From JANOYJ01 sp963792485 (lineage in GTDB: Bacteria; Pseudomonadota; Alphaproteobacteria; Rhizobiales; Rhizobiaceae): 64,000 nt of DNA. The stretch spans positions 248,001-312,000 of the forward strand of contig CAWBWL010000007.1 in the NCBI GenBank assembly GCA_963792485.1, written 5' to 3'. Shown one piece after another: positions 1 to 7,700 of this stretch. Below the pieces are notes generated by a model. That model worked only from the letters and a program-made list of their open reading frames with translations, had not been told where the DNA came from and ran no database searches. Position numbers and translations under genes: made by a program. The stretch's first letter is position 1. Each line of letters starts with the position of its first letter.

Positions 1-686
1 ACCCATCCAATAAAGCGCGTACGGTCGGTAATTCCAAGCTCAGCCACCAGTTTTTCAAGCTTCGGCCGCTCTACGCCATCGCCAATCAGCCAGAGCCAGG
101 CCTTCGGTATCCTGGCGGCGGCGCGCACGAGAAGGTCCATGCCCTTGCGCGGCACAAAGCGCCCCGCCCCGCAGATGAGAAACGCATCGTCCGGCGTGCC
201 ATGTTCGGACCGGGTCACCGGAACCGGCGTCACGGGCCGCGGGAAATTGGAAATCGTCAGCATCGGCTTTGTCCAGCCGAGTTTGCGGCAATGAATGCCG
301 ATATCGGGCGTGTTGCCCACCAGCGCGTCGCAGCGGTTGAAATGTTGCAGATGGCGCGGAAAATCGCCGAGCCGCGTGAGTTTGACCGCATCGGCATATT
401 TCGGAATCAGCCGAGCCGCCCTTGGCATCCACGCCATGACCGCGTCCGGCTGCCATGTCCTGCACATCCGCGCCACGCGCCATTGCAGAATGTAGGATGA
501 GGGTGACATCCGCCGGTAATCATTCTCGATCACCGGCCCAAGCCCGGCAATCTCCGGTGTCCACGAACGTCCCGGCCGGATCACGAAGCGCTGCTCCACG
601 CCGCGCTTGCTGAACTCATTGGCGAGATTGACGAAAAACCGTTCCGCCCCGCCTTCCTTGCCAAAGTGCAGATGCAAAACCCTCAT
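1..686 (-). CDS. Glycosyltransferase family 4 protein, N-terminal part (cut by window edge)
   Basis: The minus-strand frame opens at ATG 684-686 and runs off the left edge without a stop, giving 228 visible residues. It starts MRVLHLHFGKEGGAERFF, the usual N-terminal Rossmann start of GT4 (group 1) glycosyltransferases. Further on, GAGRFVPRKGMDLLV matches the G-R-x-x-x-K-G-x-D-x-L motif that opens the nucleotide-sugar-binding C-terminal domain. It probably transfers a sugar from an NDP-sugar during LPS or capsule synthesis; donor and acceptor cannot be told. The start overlaps the stop of the upstream GT25 gene as ATGA, so the two are translationally coupled. Family is seen in the sequence; role is inferred from context. 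Confidence 0.8.
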   Translation of the reverse strand, partial: MRVLHLHFGKEGGAERFFVNLANEFSKRGVEQRFVIRPGRSWTPEIAGLGPVIENDYRRMSPSSYILQWRVARMCRTWQPDAVMAWMPRAARLIPKYADAVKLTRLGDFPRHLQHFNRCDALVGNTPDIGIHCRKLGWTKPMLTISNFPRPVTPVPVTRSEHGTPDDAFLICGAGRFVPRKGMDLLVRAAARIPKAWLWLIGDGVERPKLEKLVAELGITDRTRFIGW

Positions 687-1444
687 GTGCGTTTGTCCTG
701 GAAGCGGTGCCAGAACAAGCTCGTGCGATAGCGCAGCTGGTAGAGGAGATGGTGCGCCAGCCCCCGCCCTTCCTTCGAACTGCGCCGTTCATTTCCAATC
801 GTTCCCGTGACTGCCTGCTGGTCGCCAACGGTGATCGGGGCAGGCAAAACGAGCGCGACGCGCAAGTCCTTCTCCCAATAGAATTTCATGTCCTCGTCCA
901 CCGGACGGAAAAACGGCAGCGACTTCGCGACAAGCCGTTGCGCCGCCTCGCGCGTTAGAACATAGCCGATCAGGCAAGTCGGCACGCGGTAGGGAACCAC
1001 AAGGCGAAGCGTTCCGCCAAGCCTTCGCTCCTTCACAACCTTTGGATCAGCGTCAAACGTGAAAAGCTTCACGACATCCCAATCGCGCGCATCGTCCGCG
1101 CAGATGAGCGCGAGTGTCTTCGAGAGACCGGCGCTGGCGCTGAAATCATCCTCGAAAATGATCCCCCCCGGCGCACTGCCTTGCGCAATCTTGCGCCAAC
1201 AGGCGATGTGGCTCAGATAACAGCCAATCTCCGGGCGCACCAAAGGGTGCTTGCCGTAGCGGCGGTTCATCTGCGGATCATAAGCCTTTTCAATTTCACG
1301 CTCAGGAAGCGTCCATCCGTTGACGCCTTCGAGACGCTCAAAGGCAATGTTCTGCGCCTTCAGCGCGGCAGCGGCATTTTCCATCCGCGCTGTGTTGGCG
1401 GCAAGGTTGATGACAAAGGCCGGCCACATGGCGGACACGTTCAA
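683..1444 (-). CDS. Glycosyltransferase family 25 (LPS biosynthesis type)
   Basis: 253 residues. The family 25 signature is clear: an N-terminal VINLAANTARM strand, G-C-x-x-S-H (residues 74-79) and the acidic IIFEDD motif (EDD at 98-100), which in this family binds the metal and nucleotide sugar. GT25 enzymes such as LpsA/LgtB-type proteins add galactose or glucose to LPS core. The gene sits in a tightly overlapping minus-strand run with an FkbM methyltransferase upstream (4-bp overlap) and a GT4 glycosyltransferase downstream (ATGA overlap), so it probably belongs to a surface-polysaccharide operon. The sugar specificity is not visible. An internal Met at residue 6 is an alternative start. 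Confidence 0.8.
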   Translation of the reverse strand: MNVSAMWPAFVINLAANTARMENAAAALKAQNIAFERLEGVNGWTLPEREIEKAYDPQMNRRYGKHPLVRPEIGCYLSHIACWRKIAQGSAPGGIIFEDDFSASAGLSKTLALICADDARDWDVVKLFTFDADPKVVKERRLGGTLRLVVPYRVPTCLIGYVLTREAAQRLVAKSLPFFRPVDEDMKFYWEKDLRVALVLPAPITVGDQQAVTGTIGNERRSSKEGRGLAHHLLYQLRYRTSLFWHRFQDKRT

Positions 1445-2151
1445 GCGTGCAAAGGCGCGGAAGGGGCGCGCTGCAGCAGAAAGGTCTTGTGCCGCTGGTC
1501 CTTGACCGCAAAGCCATCGGTTTTCAGTCTGCCAAGCAGCTTGTCGATCTCGCCCTGCCCCACAATATGCGGATGCATTTCGACAATGATGCTCTGCACC
1601 CCCGAAAGGTCCGCGCCCGCCAGGAGTTCCGTCTCGCTCCCCTCGACATCCATGATGATGATGTTGGGTTCATGCGCCGCTATCAAATCATTGATGGCAT
1701 TGCCTTCGACAGTGATTTCCTTGCCTGCGAGCTTCCGGTCGATCCGGCTGGACGACAGAAGATTATCGTTCTGGTGAAAGCTGACTTCTCCCGCTGCTGC
1801 CGCGACTGCGCCCATTCGCAGATTAGGCATCCAGCCATTCAGTGCGTAGTTGGCCCTGATCAGCGGCTCCAGCGCAGGGTTCGCCTCGCAGGACAACACC
1901 TGCCCCTCGCCTGCCAGCCGCGTTGCCAGCAAGCTCACCAATCCGATGCCTGCCCCGATCTCCAATATCCGGTCGCCGCGCTTCACAATCCGCTCGACGA
2001 TATCGCACTCGTGCTCTTCATAGACGCCTTTGAACAGCGCGTTGCGCACGGAATGCGGCGTTCCGGCCTTGCTGGTGGCGACCAGCACGCCGCGAATGCG
2101 CAGCGTGTCGAGATTGCGCAGCCGCCGCCAGAGCATTTTCACATTACGCAT
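1441..2151 (-). CDS. FkbM family methyltransferase
   Basis: 236 residues. SAM-binding motif I is EIGAGIG (residues 64-70), followed by an acidic loop (CEANP), and the FkbM hallmark IIIMDVEGSETELL lies in the C-terminal half. FkbM-type enzymes O-methylate sugars or other hydroxyls; beside two glycosyltransferases the likeliest substrate is a surface glycan. The stop overlaps the GT25 start by 4 bp, and 15 bp separate it from the upstream methyltransferase, which supports one transcript. Substrate is inference only. Confidence 0.82.
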   Translation of the reverse strand: MRNVKMLWRRLRNLDTLRIRGVLVATSKAGTPHSVRNALFKGVYEEHECDIVERIVKRGDRILEIGAGIGLVSLLATRLAGEGQVLSCEANPALEPLIRANYALNGWMPNLRMGAVAAAAGEVSFHQNDNLLSSSRIDRKLAGKEITVEGNAINDLIAAHEPNIIIMDVEGSETELLAGADLSGVQSIIVEMHPHIVGQGEIDKLLGRLKTDGFAVKDQRHKTFLLQRAPSAPLHA

Positions 2152-2166
2152 GACCGCGACCGAGCC

Positions 2167-2874
2167 TCACTTTGTCGCCGCTATAAACCAGCCGGCGGAC
2201 ACGGCGCAAACCCGCTCGCCGCGCTTTCCCTCATAGGTGGATTTGCCGGCAAACATGACCTTTGCATAGGCAATGTCTTTCAAATGCGCCAGATGCATCG
2301 ACCAGCGCTTGGGCAAAACACCCCGATAGCCGCCGATCATCCCCGCAGCCACATTGCGGCCCCAGACAAGCGGCGTCAGCTCGACTTTCGAATAGCCCGT
2401 ATCTTTCAGCGCCTGCCGCCACCAGCTGGGCGTGCCGCGGAAGTAATCGTCCGGATGGGCGTGGATGCGGAACATGAATGGCACGGTGATGTAAAGCGTG
2501 CCGCCGGGCTTGAGCACACGCTGCGTCTCGCTGAGAATGCCCTTGGCGTCGTAGACATGCTCCAGCGTGTTCAGGCACACAGCGCCATCATACATGTTTG
2601 CGGCCATCGGAAACGGATCGCCCGGTGCGATCAGATGCGTCGGCTCAATGGCGGGATCGATGTTGACCGAGTCTGGATCAAGCCCGTCCGGCAAATATTT
2701 GCGTGTGCGTGACTTACTTCCGCCGCCCACGTCGAGAAACCGGCCGGCCATCTTCTGCTTGCCCAGCAGTTCATATTCCAGAACCCGTATTTCCGAATTG
2801 TCTTTGAAGTCGGTGAACAGCCGCCTCCAGCGCCGCAGGCTTGGCAATTGCGGAAGCACGTAAGTGTATTGCAA
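2167..2874 (-). CDS. Class I SAM-dependent methyltransferase (Methyltransf_11 type)
   Basis: 235 residues. SAM motif I is FLDVGGGSKS (around residues 46-55); CLNTLEHVYD and VLKPGGTLYITVPF are the usual motif II/III region of Methyltransf_11 proteins involved in cell-envelope glycan modification. It is the first gene of the minus-strand cluster continuing into FkbM, GT25 and GT4 genes, so a role in polysaccharide decoration is plausible. About 100 bp separate it from the GDYXXLXY gene stop, leaving room for a promoter, though none is convincing by eye. Confidence 0.75.
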   Translation of the reverse strand: MQYTYVLPQLPSLRRWRRLFTDFKDNSEIRVLEYELLGKQKMAGRFLDVGGGSKSRTRKYLPDGLDPDSVNIDPAIEPTHLIAPGDPFPMAANMYDGAVCLNTLEHVYDAKGILSETQRVLKPGGTLYITVPFMFRIHAHPDDYFRGTPSWWRQALKDTGYSKVELTPLVWGRNVAAGMIGGYRGVLPKRWSMHLAHLKDIAYAKVMFAGKSTYEGKRGERVCAVSAGWFIAATK

Positions 2875-2970
2875 GTCCGGCTCCCGGGGATGAATGAGAG
2901 GATATTGTTCGGGTTCCGGGAACCCGGCGCTGTTTCTCAGTAGACGGCGCGCGGAAATCTGACAACCGCC

Positions 2971-3552
2971 TCAATACAGCGGCTCCTCGTAAAGCGGAAC
3001 GCCATTGTCGCGCAATGCCTTGATTTGCGCCCTGCCCTTCTTGTCCACCATAACAACCGCATCAATGCGCTTTTCGCTGACACCCTGTTCGATCGGCTTG
3101 CCCTCGCCTTCTGGAACATAAAACCGCTCAATGCCGTAGTCGACGCGCACCGTGCCGTTTGAGCGCGGGTCGAACATATAGCGGGAGCGGCCGCGCAGCA
3201 GGACTTCACCGGACACAAGCTCAGTCACAGGCTCCGCCGAAGCCCTGTTCCGGGTCCAGATGCCGTCCGCGCCCTTTTTCAAGAGCACAAACACATCCGA
3301 GCCTTCAGCGTAGTAAGAATCGGGGTCGCCCTTGATTTCATTCTCCGGGATTTGCGACAGTTCATAACCCAGGGTCACATAATCACCGCGCAAGAGGTCG
3401 CGCGGATCAACCGGTTCTGTTTTCAGCACAATCTCTGTGCCATTGCGCAATATCGCCGCCCGGCTCTGGATCATCCAGCCAAGAACGCCGCATTGGATCA
3501 GCGCCACAAGGATCGCTGCGGTAACCCTGTGCCTGCGCAGGAAGCCGGTCAT
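2971..3552 (-). CDS. GDYXXLXY domain protein
   Basis: 193 residues with one N-terminal membrane anchor (about residues 11-27). The family-defining motif GDYVTLGY is at residues 56-63, followed by a periplasmic beta-rich domain that repeats (VLLRGRSRY...VDYGIERFYVPEG). The family has no established biochemical role. It almost always accompanies a DUF2157 or DUF4401 membrane protein, and here its start overlaps the stop of the DUF2157 gene as ATGA. The pair probably forms one envelope complex. Confidence 0.82.
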   Translation of the reverse strand: MTGFLRRHRVTAAILVALIQCGVLGWMIQSRAAILRNGTEIVLKTEPVDPRDLLRGDYVTLGYELSQIPENEIKGDPDSYYAEGSDVFVLLKKGADGIWTRNRASAEPVTELVSGEVLLRGRSRYMFDPRSNGTVRVDYGIERFYVPEGEGKPIEQGVSEKRIDAVVMVDKKGRAQIKALRDNGVPLYEEPLY

Positions 3553-4655
3553 GATGCGCCTCCCGGCTCGGGCGATTTGAACCGGCGCTCGAGCCTGACC
3601 ACGAGAAATGCGAGGACAATCACGAAAGCGCCGATAAGGAAGAAGAACAAAGACGTGCCGATGATCGATCCCACCGTCTCATAGGCGAGGTAGAGCACTT
3701 CAAGGGCAAAGGCGATGTAGGCGATCACGCGGACCTGCCCGTGATCCCGGCCCTGCACCGCGAGCGCCGCAATGGCGAGACCGATGATTGCGAGGCCTAA
3801 AACAATGTTTCCACCCACATTCCCACTTAATAATTGGAACTGTATCGCTGCGAGGCCGGTGAAAGCGCCCGCCAGGGCGTAAAATTGCAAGGCGCGGGCA
3901 AAATGCGTGAGCCGTTCGGCAATATCTTCAAGAAAGACGAGTGCGAAAAACGCAACGGTGCCCGTGATGGCAAAGACATAGTCGAGATATTCGGCGTTGT
4001 TTTCAAAGCGAATGGTGATGAAATATCCGAGAATGAGCCAAGCTGCGGCATGCAGCCCAAGCCGCGTATGGGTCAGCCGCGCGATGGCGGCTATGCCAAG
4101 CGCCAGCAGCGGCACGATCCAATAGTAATGATCGCTATGCCACGAGCTTTCTGTGACGACGGCGACAAGATAGAAAATCCCGATCAGCCCGGCCATGGCA
4201 GCCAAATTGCCGGAGAGAAGCAGCAGACCTGCAGCCAGCGTGCCCAGACACCAGACAAGCGCGGCGGAGGCCGCGTCGCCGGAAAGGTGATACATCTGCC
4301 CGATCAGCGCAATGCCGCCGCCAAAGGCGGTTGCCGCGATGAGATACAGGACAGACGAAAAGACTGTGTCGCCCTTGCCGGCCCGCCAGACGCCGCCCAG
4401 ATAGCCTGCGGCGATGACGATCAGGATGAACGCCACCCGCATGAGACGCGGTATTTCGTTCCAGTTGGCGGCGACAAGGCTCAGCAAAGCCGCGCCGAGA
4501 AGCACCGCGCCCAAAACGCCGAGAACGGCGCCGAGGCCAAAATGGCCCGGTCTGTTGGCAATATCTGCGTAAAGTCTGTCCGCCGTAGCGCGGTCGATCA
4601 GCCCGGACGCCACCCAGCGCTCAATGTCCTTGTTCACTGAATGGGATAAGCCCAT
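3549..4655 (-). CDS. DUF2157 multi-pass membrane protein
   Basis: About 368 residues from ATG 4655. An in-frame start 18 codons upstream is possible, but the DUF2157 homology begins right after the chosen start (MGLSHSVNKDIERWVASGLI) and a G-rich RBS precedes it. DUF2157 starts with a short cytosolic helix pair containing W-x-x-x-G-L-I, followed by about ten hydrophobic helices, as seen here. Function is unknown. It is coupled by ATGA to the GDYXXLXY gene downstream and lies divergent from the DUF1127 genes. Confidence 0.78.
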   Translation of the reverse strand: MGLSHSVNKDIERWVASGLIDRATADRLYADIANRPGHFGLGAVLGVLGAVLLGAALLSLVAANWNEIPRLMRVAFILIVIAAGYLGGVWRAGKGDTVFSSVLYLIAATAFGGGIALIGQMYHLSGDAASAALVWCLGTLAAGLLLLSGNLAAMAGLIGIFYLVAVVTESSWHSDHYYWIVPLLALGIAAIARLTHTRLGLHAAAWLILGYFITIRFENNAEYLDYVFAITGTVAFFALVFLEDIAERLTHFARALQFYALAGAFTGLAAIQFQLLSGNVGGNIVLGLAIIGLAIAALAVQGRDHGQVRVIAYIAFALEVLYLAYETVGSIIGTSLFFFLIGAFVIVLAFLVVRLERRFKSPEPGGAS

Positions 4656-5077
4656 TTCGCCCGCCCCCGACCATAGAATGATACTGCGCCAAGCTATCCT
4701 TGCGCGCAATGGTCAGCAGAGCCGGGGGAATCGGTGCGCAAGTGCGGACGGACCGGCTCGCGGCGGCGCCAGCGCTTGTTCCCGCCAGGTTTCATATTGC
4801 GCCGCAATAATTGCAGGCTGCTCAGATTGCCGTTACGTCAATTTGATCTTTGCCAAAATATTGAGCGAAACCAATGCACAACAAGGCGCAATTGCAGCAA
4901 AAACGGGCGAATCACGGCAATTGTGCGTCGCAATGATTAACAGCCGTTAATTGTGCATTGCAACATTCGCAGGGGAGCCATGCAAAAATCGCCCCTGCAA
5001 AAATCGGCCTAAATATCTTACCTTTTGGTCAATGGTTCAAACGAACCGAAAGAAACTGAAACCTAAGGGGTTTGGAA
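4656..5077. promoter_or_regulatory. Divergent intergenic region with repeated TTG(C/T)GC...GCAA motifs
   Basis: A 422-bp gap between the DUF2157 operon (leftward) and the DUF1127 genes (rightward), lower in GC than the flanking genes, with no credible ORF. It holds a perfect 15-nt palindrome TATTGCG-C-CGCAATA at 4795-4809 and a direct repeat AATTGTGC-NNN-GCAA at 4919 and 4949, spaced 30 bp or about three helical turns. A TGCAAAAATCG(G)CC repeat and a GCAGGGG/CCCCTGC inverted repeat lie near 4969-5010. These look like operator sites for a regulator of the DUF1127/RNA locus, but no -10/-35 pair is convincing by eye. Confidence 0.35.
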
Positions 5078-5224
5078 ATGAACTTGGTGCGCAGTTACAA
5101 TGCATGGCGCCGTTACCGCTCGACTGTGGCGGAACTCGGTCGCCTTACGAACCGGGAATTGAACGATCTCGGCATCAATCGCGGTGACATTCCGTTTGTA
5201 GCGATGTCGTCCTCGGCCCGCTGA
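5078..5224 (+). CDS. DUF1127 mini-protein, first of two
   Basis: 48 residues. It starts MNLVRSYNAWRRYRSTVAEL and carries the DUF1127 core N-x-R-x-L-x-D-L-G-I-x-R-x-D-I (L-T-N-R-E-L-N-D-L-G-I, residues 23-33). DUF1127 proteins are Arg-rich; in Rhodobacter one member (CcaF1) is an RNA-binding protein co-transcribed with CCUCCUCCC-motif sRNAs, and others act in phosphate or carbon metabolism and RNA turnover. The end of the canonical motif (I-x-x-V-A-R) is altered to DIPFVAMSSSAR. AGGGG about 10 nt upstream may be the RBS. The second DUF1127 gene follows 60 bp downstream. Confidence 0.9.
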   Translation: MNLVRSYNAWRRYRSTVAELGRLTNRELNDLGINRGDIPFVAMSSSAR

Positions 5225-5284
5225 ATGAATTTTGACCTGACGGAGACCTCCCGCTCCTGACGGCGCAAGTGAAAGGAAACGAAC

Positions 5285-5428
5285 ATGAACTTCGCACAGA
5301 GCTACAAGAACTGGCGCACCTACCGCAACACGGTCAACGAACTTGACCGCCTGTCCAACCGCGACCTCAGTGATCTTGGCATTTCGCGCGCCGATATCCG
5401 CCGCGTTGCCCGCAGCGCCGTTCTCTAA
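5285..5428 (+). CDS. DUF1127 mini-protein, second of two
   Basis: 47 residues, clearly paralogous to the gene just upstream. It starts MNFAQSYKNWRTYRNTVNEL and carries the complete DUF1127 tail L-S-D-L-G-I-S-R-A-D-I-R-R-V-A-R (residues 28-43). A good RBS (AAGGAA, 7 nt spacing) precedes the ATG. Fifteen bases after the stop begin three hairpins with CCTCCTCCC loops, the arrangement known for ccaF1-ccsR1-4 of Rhodobacter sphaeroides, where the small RNAs are processed from the 3' part of the DUF1127 mRNA. A role as an RNA-binding partner or host transcript of that RNA is inferred. Confidence 0.93.
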   Translation: MNFAQSYKNWRTYRNTVNELDRLSNRDLSDLGISRADIRRVARSAVL

Positions 5429-5435
5429 GCGCAAC

Positions 5436-5562
5436 AAGAATTCGCGGGAGACACTCCTCCTCCCAGTTTCCCGCGTCTGAAGGCTGAAGCCACTCCTCCT
5501 CCCAGGTTTCAGCCAGAAAATGAGCGCCTGCAGCACCTCCTCCCGCTGCAGGCGCTTTTTTG
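5436..5562 (+). ncRNA. Cuckoo/CcsR-like small RNA: three tandem hairpins with CCUCCUCCC loops
   Basis: Three hairpins follow the second DUF1127 stop. Hairpin 1: stem 5443-5452/5466-5475. Hairpin 2: stem 5482-5491/5505-5514. Hairpin 3: stem 5523-5533/5546-5556, followed by a T run. Each stem is 10-11 bp with at most one or two G-U pairs, and each 12-13 nt loop carries CCTCCTCCC (5456-5464, 5495-5503, 5536-5544; spacing 39 and 41 nt). The stems differ in sequence while the loops are constant, so the loop is under selection. The loop is an anti-Shine-Dalgarno-like sequence. In Rhodobacter, related CcsR RNAs (the Cuckoo family) are processed from a DUF1127 mRNA and act in stress and C1/redox metabolism. 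Assignment here is by structure and context; no expression data. Confidence 0.85.
5523..5562 (+). terminator. Rho-independent terminator (third hairpin of the small RNA)
   Basis: An 11-bp perfect stem AGCGCCTGCAG / CTGCAGGCGCT closes a 12-nt loop and is followed by a six-T run (5556-5561). It ends the DUF1127/small-RNA transcript and also forms the 3' hairpin of the last RNA unit. Confidence 0.9.
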
Positions 5563-5663
5563 TTTTGTCGCAGTCACGGCATCCTCACAGCCAATTGACC
5601 GCTTCTGCCTCAGAAACGACGCGGGCGGCATGCTGTTGAGGGGGCACGCAATGGAGGTTTGAC

Positions 5664-6107
5664 ATGCACAAATTCATTCTCGCCGCGCTTTTCACGCTTG
5701 TTTCCCATTCTGCCTTTGCCGGCGGCTGGATCATCAGAGACAGCGCAAACGACGCCAGCACCACCGCCGACCGGCTCGTCGCCGCAGTCGAGAAGGCGGG
5801 CGCGAAAGTGTTTGCGCGGGTGGATCACGCCGCTGGCGCCAAAGCAGCGGGCATGGCGCTTGAGCCAACAATACTGGTGATGTTTGGCAATCCAAAACTC
5901 GGCACCCCGATCATCGCTGCAGACCGCCGCGCCGGTCTCGACCTGCCGATCAGGGTTCTGATTTGGGAAGAATCAGGCAAAACTAGGCTCGGCTATGAAA
6001 ACCCGGCCGATCTCAAGTCACGCTATGGCGTTGAAGGCGCTGACGATGCGTTTGCAGCCATGACCGGCGCGCTCGACAAGCTGACCGGGATGGCGGCCGC
6101 CCAATAG
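5664..6107 (+). CDS. Exported DUF302 family protein
   Basis: 147 residues with a Sec signal peptide (MHKFILAALFTLVSHSAFA-GG; likely cleavage after residue 19). The mature part matches DUF302: an alpha/beta fold with a V-F-A-R-V-D-H strand, LEPTILVMFGNPKLGTPI and DLPIRVLIWE, about 125 residues as usual. DUF302 function is not established; structures suggest a small-ligand-binding fold. A strong RBS (GGAGG, 6 nt before ATG) fixes the start. It is transcribed in the same direction as trmFO, 53 bp upstream of it. Confidence 0.85.
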   Translation: MHKFILAALFTLVSHSAFAGGWIIRDSANDASTTADRLVAAVEKAGAKVFARVDHAAGAKAAGMALEPTILVMFGNPKLGTPIIAADRRAGLDLPIRVLIWEESGKTRLGYENPADLKSRYGVEGADDAFAAMTGALDKLTGMAAAQ

Positions 6108-6160
6108 CGCGCAGCAGCCTGTCCCTTTCCGGCGGGACGCGCTGTTGCTATAGCGCGCGC

Positions 6161-7561
6161 ATGACACATAAACCCATTCACATTATCGGCGGCGGGCTGG
6201 CCGGATCCGAAGCCGCTTGGCAGATCGCCATTTCCGGCGTCCCCGTCATCCTGCATGAAATGCGCGGGGTCAGAGGAACGGATGCGCACAAGACCAACTC
6301 GCTTGCCGAGCTCGTCTGCTCAAATTCCTTCCGTTCGGACGATGCCGAGCTAAACGCCGTCGGACTGCTGCATGCCGAGATGCGGCTTGCCGGTTCCCTC
6401 ATCATGGCATGCGGCGACGCGCATCAGGTTCCAGCCGGGTCGGCTCTTGCGGTAGACCGCGATGGATTTTCCGAGGCTGTCACGCAAAAGCTTGAAGCGC
6501 ATCCCCTTGTGACAATCGTGCGTGAAGAAATTACCGGCCTGCCGCCCAAGGACTGGGGCAGCACAATCATTGCCACCGGCCCACTGACCGCCCCTGACTT
6601 GGCTGAATCGATCCGGCGCGAAACCGGCGCAGATGCCCTCGCCTTCTTCGACGCCATCGCCCCGATTGTGCATTTCGACACCATCGACATGGACAAAGCC
6701 TGGTTCCAGTCGCGCTATGACAAGGTCGGGCCAGGCGGAACAGGCAAAGACTATATCAACTGTCCGATGGACAAGGACCAGTACTTCGCCTTCATCGAAG
6801 CAGTGCTGGCCGGTGGGAAAACCGAGTTCAAGGAATGGGAAGGCACGCCCTATTTCGACGGCTGCCTGCCGATTGAAGTGATGGCCGAGCGCGGCGTGGA
6901 AACGCTGCGCCATGGGCCGATGAAGCCGATGGGCCTGACTAATGCGCATAATCCCGACGTCAAAGCCTATGCCGTGGTACAGCTTCGCCAGGACAATGCG
7001 CTTGGCACGCTCTACAACATGGTCGGTTTCCAGACGAAGCTGAAATACGCCGAGCAAACTCGCATATTCAAAATGATTCCGGGTCTCGAAGACGCCGAGT
7101 TCGCCCGCCTCGGCGGCTTGCACCGAAATACCTATCTCAACGCGCCAACGCTCCTGGACAACACATTAAGGCTCAAATCGCGCCCGGACATCCGGTTCGC
7201 CGGTCAAATCACCGGCTGCGAGGGTTATGTCGAGAGCGCCTCAATCGGGCTTCTGGCGGGACGGTTTACAGCAGCCGAAGCGCTTGGCCTGCAAACCTTT
7301 GTGCCACCGCCGGAAACCGCTTTCGGCGCGCTTCTGGCTCACATCACCGGCGGCCATCTGGTCTCCGACGACGAGCCCGGCAAAAGCTCTTACCAGCCGA
7401 TGAACATCAATTTCGGCCTGTTCCCGCCCATTGAAGCCGTGAAATCGGAAGGCAAGCGGCTGCGCGGGGCGGAAAAGGCGCAGGCGCGCAAACGCGCCAT
7501 GACGGCACGGGCGTTAGCCGCCGCGCGCCAATGGCTCAGTCCACAGGCCGCAGCTGCTTAG
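6161..7561 (+). CDS. trmFO: TrmFO, tRNA m5U54 methyltransferase (methylenetetrahydrofolate/FADH2-dependent)
   Basis: 466 residues. It makes 5-methyluridine at position 54 in the T-loop of tRNA using 5,10-methylenetetrahydrofolate and FADH2. The N-terminal FAD motif is IIGGGLAGSEAAW (residues 8-20). Two cysteines known to be functionally important in TrmFO are present: Cys53 in LVCSNSFRSD and Cys201 in INCPMDKDQY. The C-terminal FAD-binding part has GQITGCEGYVES. Length matches the family (440-475). The stop codon directly abuts a palindromic repeat (7562-7700). Transfer of TrmFO activity is by family; high confidence. Confidence 0.96.
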   Translation: MTHKPIHIIGGGLAGSEAAWQIAISGVPVILHEMRGVRGTDAHKTNSLAELVCSNSFRSDDAELNAVGLLHAEMRLAGSLIMACGDAHQVPAGSALAVDRDGFSEAVTQKLEAHPLVTIVREEITGLPPKDWGSTIIATGPLTAPDLAESIRRETGADALAFFDAIAPIVHFDTIDMDKAWFQSRYDKVGPGGTGKDYINCPMDKDQYFAFIEAVLAGGKTEFKEWEGTPYFDGCLPIEVMAERGVETLRHGPMKPMGLTNAHNPDVKAYAVVQLRQDNALGTLYNMVGFQTKLKYAEQTRIFKMIPGLEDAEFARLGGLHRNTYLNAPTLLDNTLRLKSRPDIRFAGQITGCEGYVESASIGLLAGRFTAAEALGLQTFVPPPETAFGALLAHITGGHLVSDDEPGKSSYQPMNINFGLFPPIEAVKSEGKRLRGAEKAQARKRAMTARALAAARQWLSPQAAAA

Positions 7562-7700
7562 TGCCTGTCCAAGAATTCTTTATTGCGAGTCAGCTGGTGC
7601 GGTGATCGAAAACCGGAGCGGAGCGAACTTAGGTTCGTGAGCACCGGAAGCGCAGAGAGGTGCATCAGATGGCCGCGAGAATAATTTCCTGGACAGACAC
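7562..7700. repeat. Palindromic intergenic repeat, copy A
   Basis: About 140 bp filling exactly the space between the trmFO stop and the stop of the convergent membrane-protein gene. Imperfect terminal arms (GTGCCTGTCCA at the left, TGGACAGACAC at the right) enclose a core of about 85 bp (from GTCAGCTGGTGCGG to GCATCAGATGGCC) nearly identical to copy B at 8309-8451. Inside the core, CGAACTT-A-GGTTCG and CCGG...CCGG arms give further pairing. The element could fold into a branched hairpin in RNA from either strand and act as a bidirectional terminator. No transposase is present, so it would be non-autonomous if mobile. Confidence 0.75.

Noticed and set aside
1447..2712. Long + strand open frame (over 400 codons) across the FkbM/methyltransferase genes
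   Set aside because: It is antisense to two clear SAM-methyltransferase genes, and its translation is Arg/His-rich and without homology; typical shadow frame in GC-rich DNA.
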